A stretch of 64,000 nucleotides of DNA, taken from positions 310,001 to 374,000 of the forward strand of contig JAVTVY010008073.1 of NCBI GenBank assembly GCA_036873755.1, given 5' to 3'. Position numbers and translations under genes: made by a program. Of the stretch, positions 1 through 10,338 are shown one piece after another. Source of the stretch: Hanleya hanleyi. Its lineage: Eukaryota; Mollusca; Polyplacophora; Lepidopleurida; Hanleyidae. Positions within the stretch are counted from its first letter, which is position 1, and the number at the start of each line of letters is the position of its first letter. The notes beneath the pieces were generated by a model. It saw only the letters and a list, made by a program, of their open reading frames with translations, made no database searches and was not told the origin of the DNA.

Positions 1-335
1 TCCTACTGAGATTGGGAACCTGGAAAATATACAGTTAGCATCAGAGAATTAAGCTCGGCAGAAGATGCATTACAGGGCCGTACAAAGAATCTCCGACTCC
101 CGAGTGAAAATTTGTGTTTTAAGAGCATTATACTTGGGAACCCACACAGATATCCATGATGCGAAACTAGACAGTGATAGAACAAGCTATGATGTCAGAC
201 CTATGCACACACGGTTTCTTGACTTGCGTGTAAAATGGGGAAAGTTAACACTTACACGGAAATAACCGAATATGACAAATGGTTAACAAAACTTCTTGGG
301 GTTATACCGGTCGGCCCCCTTCGGAGATTTGCGCT
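1..335. other. Unassigned flanking DNA
   Basis: I see no supported gene, repeat or RNA here. The short open frames on both strands have no recognisable motif and overlap each other. Confidence 0.5.
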
Positions 336-2670
336 CTGACACCCCACTTCAAGCACATTACTCCCTAACACCACTTTGACAGTCGACTTCACGTACCTTC
401 CTCCCTTACACCGCTTTGACAACCGACTTCACGTACATTCCTCCCTAACACCGCTTTGACACTCTACTTCACGTGCATTCCTCCCCAACACCGCTTTAAC
501 TCTCTACTTACTTCACGTGCATTCCTCTCTAACACCACTGTGACACTCGACTTCACGTACCTTCCTCCCAAACACTGCTTTGACACTCTCTCTACCTCAC
601 ATCAATTCCTCCCTAACCGCGCTTTAACACTCAACTTACTTTCCTCCCTAACACCGCTTTGACACTGAACTGCAAGCACATCATTCTACCACTCCGCTTC
701 AACCTTTCACCTGAGGTACACTTTTGTGGAGAAATTATTTGAGTTTGATAGCTAAAACGAACCTGAACCTGATAGTTACGAAACATACCTAACCCTAAGT
801 CCTATCCCAATTTGACCCTGGACCACGTACATTCCTCCCTAACATAACTTTGACACTGAACTTCAATCAAATCATTCTCCAACTCCGCATTGACATTTCA
901 CCTGAGGTACACGTTGGTGCAGAAATTATTTCATTTTGATAGCAGAAATGAACCTGAACCTGATAGTTACGAAACATACCTAACCCTAAGTGCAATCCGG
1001 ATTCCTCTCTAACACCGCTTTGACACTCTACCTCACGTACATTCCTCCCTTACACCGCTTTGACACTCCACCTAAAGTACATTACTGCTTAACACTGCTT
1101 TGACACTCGACTTCACGCACCTTTCTCCTTAATACCACTTTGACACTTGACTTCACCTACCTTCCTCCTTAACACCGCTTTGACACTCGATTCACGTACA
1201 TTCCTCCCTAACACTGATTTGACTCTCGACTTCATGTACGTTCCTCCCTAACACCGCTTTGACACTTGACTTCACGGACCTTCCTCCCTAACACTGCTTT
1301 GAAACTGGACTCCACGTACATTCCTCCCTAATACCGCTTTGACTCGCAACTTAACGTGCCTTCCTCCCTAACACCGCTTTGACAGTTGACTGGACGTACC
1401 TTCCTCCCCAACACTGTTTTGACACTCTACTTGACGTACATTCCTCCCTAACACCGCTTTGATACTCGACTTCACGAACATTCCTCCCTAACACAGCTTT
1501 GACTCGCGACTTCATGTACCTTTCTCCCTAGCACCGCTTTGGCTCTCGAAATTCACGTACCTTTCTCCCTAACACCGCTTTGACACTTGACTTTACGTAC
1601 TTTCCACCCTAACACTGCTCTAGCAGTCAACTTCACGTATATTCCTCCCTAACTCCATTTTGACTCTCGATTTCAGATACATTCCTTCCCAACACTGCTT
1701 TGACTGTCGATTTCACGTACCTTCCTCCCTAACACCTCTTTGACACTTGACTCCACGTACCTTCCTCCTTAACACTGCTTTGACACTCGGCTGCACGTAC
1801 ATTCCTCCCTAACACCGCTTTGACTCGCAACATAATGTACCTTCCTCCCTAACATCGCTTTGACAGTTGACTAGACGTACCTTCCTCCCTAACACTGCTT
1901 TGGCACTCGACTTGACGTACACTCCTCCCTAACACCGCTTTGACTCTCGACTTCGCAAACATTCCTTCCTAACACCGCTTTGACTCTCGAAATTCATGTA
2001 CCTTTCTTCCTAACACCGCTTTGATTCTTGATTTCACGTAACTTACTCCCTAACACCGCTTTGACTCTCGACTTCGCAAACATTCCTTCCTAACACCGGT
2101 TTGACTCTCGAAATTCATGTACCTTTCTTCCTAACACCGCTTTGACTCTTGACTGGACGTAACTTCCTAACACTGCTTTGACACTCGACTTCACGTACCT
2201 TCCTCCCTAACACTGCTTTTACACTCGACTTCACATACATTCCTCCCTAACACCGCTTTGACTCTCGACTTCATATACCTTCCTTCCTAACACCGCTTTG
2301 ACTCTCGAAATTCATGTACCTTTCTTCCTAACACCGCTTTGACTCTTGACTTCACGTAACTTACTCCCTAACACCGCTTTGACTCTCGACTTCGCAAACA
2401 TTCCTTCCTAACACCGGTTTGACTCTCGAAATTCATGTACCTTTCTTCCTAACACCGCTTTGACTCTTGACTGGACGTAACTTCCTAACACTGCTTTGAC
2501 ACTCGACTTCACGTACCTTTCTCCCTAACACTACTTTGACACTCTACTTCACGTAAATTCCTCCCTAACACGCATCGACTCTCGACTTCACGTACATTCC
2601 TCCCTAATACCGCTTTGTCTGTCGATTCACGTACCTTCCTCCCTAACACCACTTTGACACTGAACTTCAA
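336..2670. repeat. 40-bp minisatellite array
   Basis: A head-to-tail array with a unit of about 40 bp. Each unit carries the words TTCCTCCCTAACACCGC and TTTGACACTCGACTTCACGT, with steady divergence between units. Near 2000-2500 a block of several units is itself duplicated about 285 bp downstream, a higher-order repeat. There is no coding signal. Short open frames appear only because the unit is poor in stop codons. Confidence 0.9.
705..1010. repeat. Two copies of a ~100-bp block inside the minisatellite
   Basis: Two copies (about 705-815 and 895-1005) of a non-minisatellite segment running from CACCTGAGGTACAC through GAACCTGAACCTGATA to CATACCTAACCCTAAG. A third copy lies at 2700-2800. It splits the 40-bp array at intervals and marks a larger repeat period. 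Confidence 0.75.
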
Positions 2671-3335
2671 GTACATCGTTCGCCAACTCCGCTTTGACAT
2701 TTCACATGTGGTACACTTTGGTAAAGAAATTATTTTATTTTGATACCTGAAATGAACCTGAACCTGATACTTACGAAACATACCTAACTCTAAGTCCTAT
2801 CCCTATTCCTCCCTAATACCGCTTTGACACTTGACATCACGTACCTCCCTCCCATAAATTCCTCCCTAAAACCGCTTTGACAGTCTGAACTTCAATCGCA
2901 TCATTCTCCAACACCGGTACTGTATATGTACTACAGGTACATTGGTGACTAACGCTGGTACAATCGTCTGCAACGCCGCTTGAGGACTACTATTAATTTA
3001 AATTCCTCCTTTACTCCCTTTTACAGTGGACTGCAGGTACATTGATGCATAAGGATATTTTGATAGTGGAATTAATATACGTTCTTCCTTAAACCCGCTT
3101 TGAGACTGGAACACAGATACATTGTTCGATAACCTGCCTTTGATACTGGAATACATGTACAATGCTCCCTAACCCTGTTTAAAGACAACTATTGACAAAC
3201 GTATCTCCCTAAACCTGCTCTCACCATTGATGAGCTGGACATTGCTCCCTAACCCCAATTAAGGCACTGGAGTTGATGTACATTACTGTGTAACACCGCT
3301 TTCACAGTCGATTTGACAGTATGTTATTTCATTTA
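2671..3335. repeat. Degenerate tail of the minisatellite
   Basis: The 40-bp unit decays here. TCCCTAAC and CGCTTTGA words remain at irregular spacing, and a third copy of the ~100-bp interspersed block lies at 2700-2800. No gene is seen. Confidence 0.6.
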
Positions 3336-3439
3336 GTGTGAATGTAGGTGCAATGTATCGTCAGCTGGGAAATAAGTTAAGCCTGACAATATTTGAGAGT
3401 ATTGCTGTTATATTCCATTTAATGTGAGAGTGTCCCTAC

Positions 3440-4300
3440 ACTGTGCCATCATGGATAGTATAGAGAAATAATGTTGTTTTAGACTGTTGCTTTATAAAAT
3501 ATGCATATCTGATGAAGTGTCGTTTATAAACTGTCGCTTTATCAAATATACATATCTGATGAAATGTCACTTTTAGACTGTCGCTTTAAAAATATACATC
3601 GCTTTCAAAGTGTCGTTTTCAGACTGTCGTTTCGGGAGAAGAGTGGTGCTAGTCCGCCATAGGTGTCCTTTTAGCACTGTCATCTTAGAAGTAAGAATGG
3701 CCCTGAAAATATTTCTAAGCATGGCTGTTCGTAGATGATTCAGTGGAAGTGTCGTTTTAGAGTGTCGCTATAGAAAATCGTCCTGGAAGGAGAATAGTCC
3801 TGGTACCTCACATGTGTCATATTAACACTGTCGTCTTATGGAAGGGGGTGAATATACATATCTGATGAAGTGTCGTTTATTGACTGTCGCTTTATCAAAT
3901 ATACATATCTGATGAAGTGTCGCTTTTAGACTGTCGCTTTAAAAATATACATCGCTTTCGAAGTGTCATTTTTAGACTGTCGTTTTGGAAGAAGAATAGT
4001 GCTAATCCGCCATAGGTGTCGTTTTAGCACTGTCATCATGGAAGTAAGAATGTCCCTGATAATATTTCTAAGCATGGCTCTTCATAGATGATTCAGGGCA
4101 AGTGTCGTTTTAGAGTGTTGTTATAGAAAATCGTCCTGGGAGGAGAATAGTCCTGGTACCTCACATGTGTCGTTTTAATACTGTCGTCTTATGCCCCTGT
4201 CGAGAGAAACTGTACATAATATACATATCTTTCAAAGTGTTGTTTTTGCACTGTCGTCTTACAGGGAAGGGTAATGGCCCAATCTCGTGCTCTCTCACAT
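3440..4300. repeat. ~380-bp tandem duplication with GTGTCGTTTTAGACTGTCG words
   Basis: Two long similar blocks (about 3480-3850 and 3860-4230) share the same order of words: ATACATATCTGATGAA, AGACTGTCG, TCCGCCATAGGTGTC, TTTCTAAGCATGGCT and ATCGTCCTGG. Within each block a short GTGTCGTTTT/ACTGTCG motif recurs. No open frame of interest is present. Confidence 0.8.
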
Positions 4301-4917
4301 GGGGTATGAACCCTCTTTAGCGTAAAAACTAGTATCATTAGCTTATTTGTAGGATGACAAAAATGTTAATCTGTTAGCCGTAAGATTGACAGGAATAAAA
4401 TTATACTGCTTTAGACTCATACGTGGTATCTTAAATAATACTACAAGCTGTGGGCTTCTTCGCGTAAACACAGTTCGAAGTAGGGACCTACGAGTTTTCA
4501 ACCCTCTTGTCAGGGCGTTTATCAAATTAACATAAAATAATTTGTAGTTTGATTTGATTAGGAATAAAGTGATCTCAATTTGAATGCTTTTCTTGACATA
4601 AACTGAGCCTCGAGTGTCAAACGTTTATTTTTTCAAGAAGTTAATAATTTTTCATGCAATTGATGACTTTGCTGAGCAGAACACACTCATGTTTTTTTTC
4701 GAATTTTGACCCGGATATTTTTCTGTGGAATTTTACAGATTGGTAGTGATATAGAAAGCTCATTTGAGATGGGACGTTCAGTGGCGTTGGGAGCGGGGTT
4801 GGGGGGTGCCTTTGGTGACATCTTTGCCCCCCCCCCCCCACACTTTTCGCACTCCTAACTGACATTACAGACAGAGTGCCAGGACGTGTAGTGGTGTGTT
4901 ATAGGCCTGTTTTGTTT
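4301..4917. other. Unassigned DNA with a 13-base poly-C tract
   Basis: No gene recognised. A run of 13 cytosines at 4827-4839 follows a G-rich stretch at about 4793-4806. Confidence 0.5.
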
Positions 4918-5730
4918 GTGGTAATCCAGGAAGTCAAATGGAGTCGGGCATATTCTTCAATATCGATGCGTGTTTATGCGAAACGAATGTGAAAATAGAA
5001 CCATAAATCTATATACATTGTGTTCAGATTTATTTCCGGGAAAACGCGTAAAACGCATCTCCAGCAACCTGAGACCCTGGAGCTTCCGGGGACTAGGCGG
5101 CCCCTGGTCCCTCGCCTGTCAGGCTGTGAGGATCGGTTATAAATGGATCGGTATCATATTGGTTCTAATATTCCATGATGTAAAGGTCATCGTTTTTTTT
5201 AATGTGTTAAATATAACTAGAAAGTCAAATAGATTCAGGCATGAAGTATGATTTTTTCAATATAGAACCATAAATCTGCATACATTATGTTTGAATTTAT
5301 TTCCGAAAAAACGCTTAGAACGCATCTCCGGAGATTTGGGACTTTGGAGCTTTTGGGGCCTAGGCGGCCCTTGGACCCTCGCCTGTTGCGCTGTGAGGAT
5401 TTCATTGTTTTATCTTTGTGTGAATGAATCATATCGGTAGGCATATTGGTTTCCCTTCCAAGAACTAAAAGTCATCGTTTTGTATGTTTTAAATATAACT
5501 AGAAAGTCAAATGGATGCAGGCATGAGGTGCGATGTTTTCAATATCGATGCCTGCTTATAATTGCGAGAAAAAATCGTGAAAATAGAACCATAAATCTGC
5601 ATGCTGTATGATCAGTTTCATTTCCGGAAAAACGCTCAGAACGCATCTCCGGCGATCTAGGACCCCGGAGCTTCCGGGGCCTAGGCGGCCCCTCGACCCT
5701 CGCCTGTTGGGCTGTGATAGTGGGCCCCCC
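4918..5730. repeat. Three copies of a ~290-315-bp tandem unit
   Basis: The copies start near 4925, 5215 and 5500. Each runs from AAGTCAAATGGA through AGAACCATAAATCT, TTTATTTCCGG, AAAACGC and CGCATCTCC to CTAGGCGGCCC and CCTCGCCTGT. Open frames of 60-98 codons across them follow the repeat and have no conserved domain I recognise. Confidence 0.85.
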
Positions 5731-6086
5731 ACTTTCAATTACGTTCCGACGCCACTGGACGTTTCATCGAGTTGTGAGCCATGGTTGGTCCAGATTTGCC
5801 GTGCTTGGTATCCTGTTGAAGCTTTTGCACTCTGCAATGCGACAGATGTCATGATGTTGATCTGTGACGTGTGCATGTTGTACTCGGGAAGTAGTACAGA
5901 TTAAAGGATATTGAGGTCATTTGAGGCATGATTCACTGAGGTCATTTGAGGCATGGTGTGGGCTGTGGGTCACCGCTAGGGATGGGGATCGAGGGACCTC
6001 TGTTGTATGGTGGGTCTGTGTCTGGGCAGTAATATACGTTCCATGTACCGAAAGTGACGTTATCTCGCGCACATGCAAACTCGGAG
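5731..6086. other. Unassigned DNA left of element P1
   Basis: No supported gene. A short direct repeat GAGGTCATTTGAGGCATG occurs twice at about 5910-5955. The last six bases of the flank (6087-6092, ATAGTA) are the left target-site duplication of P1. Confidence 0.5.
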
Positions 6087-6169
6087 ATAGTAAGTAGCAT
6101 AGTCAACCGATAAAACCGCTTATTTTCCAGAGAGGTAACTCTTGATGACCTTGATTGCAGGTTATAGTA

Positions 6170-6654
6170 CAATCTCCTGGCTTCGATTGCATATATCTTT
6201 CGTATAAACGGCTGCAGGAATGATCTCTGCCCCACCGTAGTAAAAATGTAGAACGGAACAGTTCGTATGATTCGATGATATTCCATTGGTTTGTCGTTTT
6301 GATTGGCATGGATCACCAGCGCGTGATGGATAATGCATGAATGAAAGAACGTACCGGTTCTATTTTCAGGTTGAAATCATAGATACCTCCCATCCCCGTC
6401 ATTTTTTCAATGAAAAGTCCTCCAAAAGATTTCGTTTGCGTTTGTCTTGATAAAGTACCGTACTGATGTTATTTATGACATAATTGAAATATATAATGGC
6501 ATGGTTGACATAACTGCATAGTTAGAAACTAAATGATGTGATAGGTTTCGCGCGCATCATAATGTAACAGCTCATTACATTTTTGTTGCCTGTGGGTGAG
6601 ATCAGATTTGGAGCTGTTTGTAATAAGCGAAAAACGGATCGAGGCTTGGTGAAT
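6170..6654. mobile_element. 485-bp insertion inside the left TIR of P1
   Basis: The 10-bp word GGTTATAGTA flanks this stretch (6160-6169 and 6655-6664). It occurs once at the matching place of the right arm, interrupted only by P2. The stretch has no counterpart in the right arm. Its ends show only a weak inverted match (CTGGCTTCGAT against CAAGCCTCGAT). The inserted DNA is not recognised; the flanking repeat could be a target duplication or microhomology. Confidence 0.55.
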
Positions 6655-6784
6655 GGTTATAGTATAGGAAGCGGCCATGCACGGCCTTTCACCTCTGAGG
6701 CCGTCAAGGTTTGGCCGTCAAGTTTTGGTCACTATAGTTCCGGCAACCTTTGACCTTGAATTCTTCCGCTGTGATGCGGTCTGG

Positions 6785-7930
6785 TGATACGCTGCATGGT
6801 CCGATTGGGTCGTATGAGGTATCAATGTGAAGCATTTGTGAAGGCGCATCTGATGGGCTGGGTGTGGAGTTGAAATATCGTCATTCTGCCCATGCGCGGT
6901 AGACAAAGGGTATGGAAATAGACGTTTGGGGTCTAGGTGAGCCACTAGTGGTCCGATTGGGTCGAGTGAGGTATCAATGTGAAGCCTATGTGAGGGGGCA
7001 TCCGACTAGACTAGTGTCTCGGCCGTTGTCAACATTATGCGCATGCGCAGACAGGGAATTGTGGGAAAAGGGTATGGAAATAGACGTTTTGGGGTCGAGG
7101 GATCCCCTAATGGGCAGATGGAGTCGTATGAGGTATCAATGTGAAGCATATGTGGGAGGGGGGGGGGGGGCACCTGACTGGACTAGTGTCTCGGCCGTTG
7201 TCAACATTCTGCGCATGCGCAGACAGGGAAATGTGGGAAAAGGGTATGGAAATAGACGTTTTGGGGCCTAGGTGGGCCACTAGTGGGCATATGGAGTCGT
7301 ATGAGGTATCAATGTGAAGCATTCGTGAAGGAGCATCCGACGGGATGGGTGAGACGTGGAACTGACGTCATTCTGCGCATGCGCAGTAGACAAAGTGTAT
7401 GGAAATAGACGTTTTGGGGTCTAGGGGAGCCCCTAATGGGCCGATGGAGTCGTATGAGGTATCAATGTAAAGCAGTCGTAAAGGAGCATCCACTTGGACT
7501 AGTGTGTCGTCCGTGTTCAACATTCTGCGCATGCGCAGACAGGGAATTGTGGGAAAAGGGAATGGAAATAGGCGTTTTGGGGTTTAGGTGGGCCACTATT
7601 GGTCCGATGGAGTCAAGTGAGGTATCAATGTGAAGCATTCGGGAAGGAGCATCCCTTCTGGGTGGATGTGGAGTAGGCATATCGTCTTTCTGCGCATGCG
7701 CAGTAGACCAAGTGTATGGAAATAGACATTTTGGGGCCGACATGGGTCAATATGGGTTCGATGGTGTCGTATGAGGTCTTATTTTGAAGCTCTCGTGGAG
7801 AAGCATCCGACTGGACTACTTTGTCGTCGGGTTTCAGCATTCTGCACATGCGCAGTCTGGCCGTAGTATAGAAATATACACATGGGGGGGGGGTGTTTGG
7901 GGTACTAAACCACTATGGGTCCGAATGCGT
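6785..7930. repeat. P1 left-arm satellite with NRF1-like palindromes
   Basis: About seven tandem units of ~150-173 bp. Each has a core TGCGCATGCGCAG (or a close variant near 6890, 7040, 7212, 7375, 7526, 7692 and 7844), followed by GTATGGAAATAGACGTTTTGG and then GAGTCGTATGAGGTATCAATG (both split here only by description). The GCGCATGCGC core matches the consensus of the factor NRF1. The inverse array lies at 19740-20710. Open frames of 60-119 codons on both strands simply follow the unit. Confidence 0.85.
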
Positions 7931-7934
7931 CGTG

Positions 7935-8080
7935 TCAAGTGGCATCTTGTAGCAACGCCCGCCAACGCCAAGCTCAACGCTTCAACGCCCTGGTGAATTA
8001 GCCCAAAAGCTCTCATTTTTCTAGACACTAATTCATTGGAAATGCAGTGACGTCCGTCAACGTCCGTCGGTACGCCCTAG
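7935..8080. promoter_or_regulatory. Promoter-like GCGTT-rich module, outer copy in the P1 left arm
   Basis: This strand carries CAACGC words, a CTGGTGAATTAGC stretch, CACTAATTCATTGG, then GTGACGTCCGTCAACG. The same order occurs in the intergenic promoter region of P4 (60225-60375 and its mirror 63380-63510). Here no gene follows; the module abuts the CAA microsatellite. Its inverse copy is at 19595-19740. Confidence 0.6.
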
Positions 8081-8084
8081 CATA

Positions 8085-8312
8085 ACAACAACAACAACAA
8101 CAACAGGTTTTCATATAGTTTATTCTCCCCAATGTTACATCATACCCACGCTGGGGGAGCCGCGTTGGGTAGGTTTACAATTCGAGAAGACTCTTGTCCA
8201 ATCAGAGACCGCCATTTGGTCCTGTCATATTCGTTCTCGCTCGTTAGATGTATTCTCGGCTGTCCAATAAGAAGTCGTCATTTCAGAAAGTTCCATCTTT
8301 GCTCGGTGTGAT
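8085..8312. repeat. Element terminal module with (AAC)n and CCAAT motifs, left copy
   Basis: Starts with (AAC)n, then CATATAGTTTATTCTCCCC, ACCCACGCTGGGGGAGCC and two inverted CCAAT-type words. The same module follows gene 2 in P4 (59340-59560) and occurs in inverse at 19311-19540. Here it is joined directly to the middle of the ATPase gene, showing that the second half of the ATPase gene and all of gene 2 are deleted from this arm. Confidence 0.75.
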
Positions 8313-8766
8313 CTAATATGACTCTTTGGGATCCTTTAGTAAACAAGTCGGCGACGTCTGAATTGTCCTTGGCCGCACTCATCAGATCATCTAGCACTAC
8401 CACGTTGGTCTGCTCAGGGTCAAAGTAATACGGTTCGTTTATGTCGTGGGGAATCCCTGGGACGAAGCTCACATTCTGTAACCTTGTAGTTTCGTAGGCG
8501 GGCCGCCATTGGCTATAACACCAAACAACACGTGTCGGAGCTGGGGTTGCCACACCTTGCTCTAAGAACTTCATCACCCAGGACGTCTTTCCACATGCCG
8601 TAGAACCGCTCACCGTCATCGTATAGGGATGCTCTAATGCTCTTGTTGGACCTATAGCGGGACTCGGCTGTGTCTCTTGGTTGTGTTTGCGTTGAATGTG
8701 CCTGAGCATACTATCGCGACGAGAGAAGGTTCTCTGACAGAACGTACACGTACACGACATGTTCAC
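8278..8766 (-). pseudogene. C2H2-ATPase gene 1, N-terminal half only (P1 left arm)
   Basis: About the first 145 residues match gene 1 of P4. The C2H2 finger (MSCTCTFCQRTF start) is intact. The Walker A reads GSTACGKTS, with Ser where P4 has Pro, and the Walker B is VVVLDD. Homology stops near 8328 after DLFTKGS; the last ~16 residues are encoded by the fused terminal module. The downstream sensor motif and the whole C-terminal domain are missing, so no complete ATPase can be made. The rest of the gene lies in the opposite arm at 9181-9907. A weak TATA-like TAAATATA sits upstream at about 8812-8819. Confidence 0.85.
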
Positions 8767-8820
8767 CAGTCGACCAATACATGTGGACTGATGAGGGACA
8801 CATGTTTATTCCTATATTTA

Positions 8821-8926
8821 CACACACTACCACCTCCACCACCACCACCACCACACACCACCACCAACATCACCACTACACACCACCACCACCACCAACA
8901 CCAACACCAACACCAACACCACCACC
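8821..8926. repeat. (CAC)n/(CCAACA)n microsatellite before the P1 centre
   Basis: Simple CAC and CCAACA repeats, mirrored in P4 by CAC/CA repeats at 61660-61755. Open frames here are low-complexity His/Pro/Thr or Val/Trp/Gly. Confidence 0.9.
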
Positions 8927-8960
8927 GGGCGTTGACGGGCGTCAGCGCCCGGTGGTGGTG
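8918..8960. repeat. Hairpin around GGGCGTTGACGGGCGTCA (P1 centre)
   Basis: Arms CCACCACCGGGCG and CGCCCGGTGGTGG surround GTTGACGGGCGTCA. The same hairpin is in P4 at 61754-61793. The core word also occurs in the promoter module of gene 2, so it may be a protein-binding site. That role is inferred. Confidence 0.75.
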
Positions 8961-9012
8961 GTAGCTCCCGTGTGGCAGAGCTCTTGGATCGGAGCTCTTG
9001 GAGCTCAAAGCT

Positions 9013-9179
9013 TGTGGAGCTCAGAGCTCGGAAATGACGCCATCGCATGCATGCGCGCGTACCTGTGGTGCACCCTGTACCCTATAGCCCGTAGGGAATA
9101 GGGTACACCAGGGTGCGGGTGCACTACAGGTACGCGTGCATGCATGCGATGACGTCATTTCCGAGCTCTGAGCTCCACA
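9013..9179. repeat. Central palindrome of P1
   Basis: Two ~80-base arms (TGTGGAGCTCAGAGCTCGG onward and its inverse ending at 9179) meet at about 9091 around CCCTATAGCCCGTAGGG. They enclose GCATGCATGCG and GGTGCACC words. This is the fold point of P1. Related CCCTATAGCCCGTAGGG hairpins occur in P3 near 31765-31790 and 31895-31925, and degenerate forms at 29205-29245 and 34100-34140. Confidence 0.85.
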
Positions 9180-9180
9180 A

Positions 9181-9907
9181 GTCCGTCATCTATTTGACCC
9201 AGAATCTCTTTCCTCAAGGGAAGGCGTCCAGAGATATTGCCTTGAACTGCCAATACTTTGTGTTGTTCTCCAACCCCATTGAAGGAGCACAAATACGTGT
9301 GTTTGGTAGTCGAATTTATCCTCAGAACATCATGCAGGCGTTTCAAGGGGCGACAAGTCGTCCGTACGGCTACCTGTTCGTAGATTTAAAAGCCCATACC
9401 CCCGAAGATCGTCGGCTGACGACCCACCTGTTACCCGGCGAGGGATCACCGCAACGTCATATACCCCTACACCATCCACCGAGTCCACTCCTGGCAGAGC
9501 AGCAGCAGCAACACCCAACCGTGAAAGACCAACCCAAACCCGTACAAGGGAATGAACATAATGTTAACTCGAGGCTATGGAAGGATTTGTTCAAAGAAAG
9601 TATGGACGCCGAGATGGGCGAGACGTTGAGGGCCACAGAAAACAAGTTTCAACACAAAGGATATTCAAAAAAAGAAGCCGCAATTTTAGCCCATAACAGA
9701 TTGGCACCCAGACTACGACGGGCTTTACGTCAGCAGTATGTCGACCTCGTGACCCATATGAAATTGTTTGACAAGGACCCAGTCCATATGGAAATCGAAA
9801 GAACAGCGTCGATGTTGAAAACCTCGGGCATGAACTGGAAAGCGGCGTATGTCAGAGCAATAGCACAAAAGCAACATTTGTTCGAACGCATCTTTAAACG
9901 ACGTTAA
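9181..9907 (+). pseudogene. C2H2-ATPase gene 1, C-terminal half only (P1 right arm)
   Basis: Homology to gene 1 of P4 begins inside the motif SVIYLTQNLF, directly after the central palindrome. It runs to the end (RAIAQKQHLFERI), with an internal deletion in the proline-rich linker and a few small gaps. The C2H2 finger, Walker A and Walker B are absent. An upstream in-frame ATG at 9113 lies in the palindrome and is fortuitous. With 8278-8766 this shows that the two halves of one gene survive in opposite arms, so P1 makes no working ATPase. Confidence 0.85.
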
Positions 9908-10056
9908 AGCGGTAAGAAAGTGTGTTAAAGCGTTGAAACGAGCGTTAAGGCGTACAGATAGGGCGTTAAGGCGTGACAGTGGGCGTTGGCGGGCGTTACT
10001 GTCTATGAAAGCAAGTGTATTCCCAAAACACGCACAGTCGATGTTCACCCGTCAAC
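9908..10056 (+). promoter_or_regulatory. Gene 2 promoter region in P1, TATA box decayed
   Basis: Repeated GCGTTAA/GCGTTGA-type words precede gene 2. Where P4 has TATAAAAG, P1 has TATGAAAG (about 10004-10011). The ATG follows about 50 bp downstream. The TATA change fits loss of function. Confidence 0.65.
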
Positions 10057-10338
10057 ATGGCTTATACTTGTTCTGAGTGTGAACGCACGTTCACCAGACA
10101 TTACGATATGATGCGACACCAGAAAAAATATACATGGGATTGAGGACGCCGAGGAGTCCGTTGAGGCGGATGCTGATACAGAGATTGATGAGAGTGTATC
10201 GACTGATACCGAATCCAAGATTGCTGACAGTCTATCTACTGATATGGAGAGCTTGACCTCAGATAGTCAGCCTACTTCCCAGGAAAGTGAGGCAGAACCT
10301 ACCTTCTGGGATCGTATTGTGACAGCAGCTATCAATAC
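10057..10338 (+). pseudogene. C2H2 gene 2, 5' part, frameshifted and interrupted (P1)
   Basis: It starts MAYTCSECERTFTRHYD, as in P4 gene 2. One extra A in a run (AAAAAA at 10123-10128; the P4 copies have five) shifts the frame right after the finger. Downstream the acidic Ser/Thr-rich region is recognisable in the other frame up to ATCAATAC. There the gypsy LTR begins. The remainder of the gene lies at 18465-18698. Confidence 0.85.

Noticed and set aside
6912..7271. 119-codon and similar frames in NRF1-type satellites
   Set aside because: They repeat with the satellite unit on both strands and differ only by unit drift.
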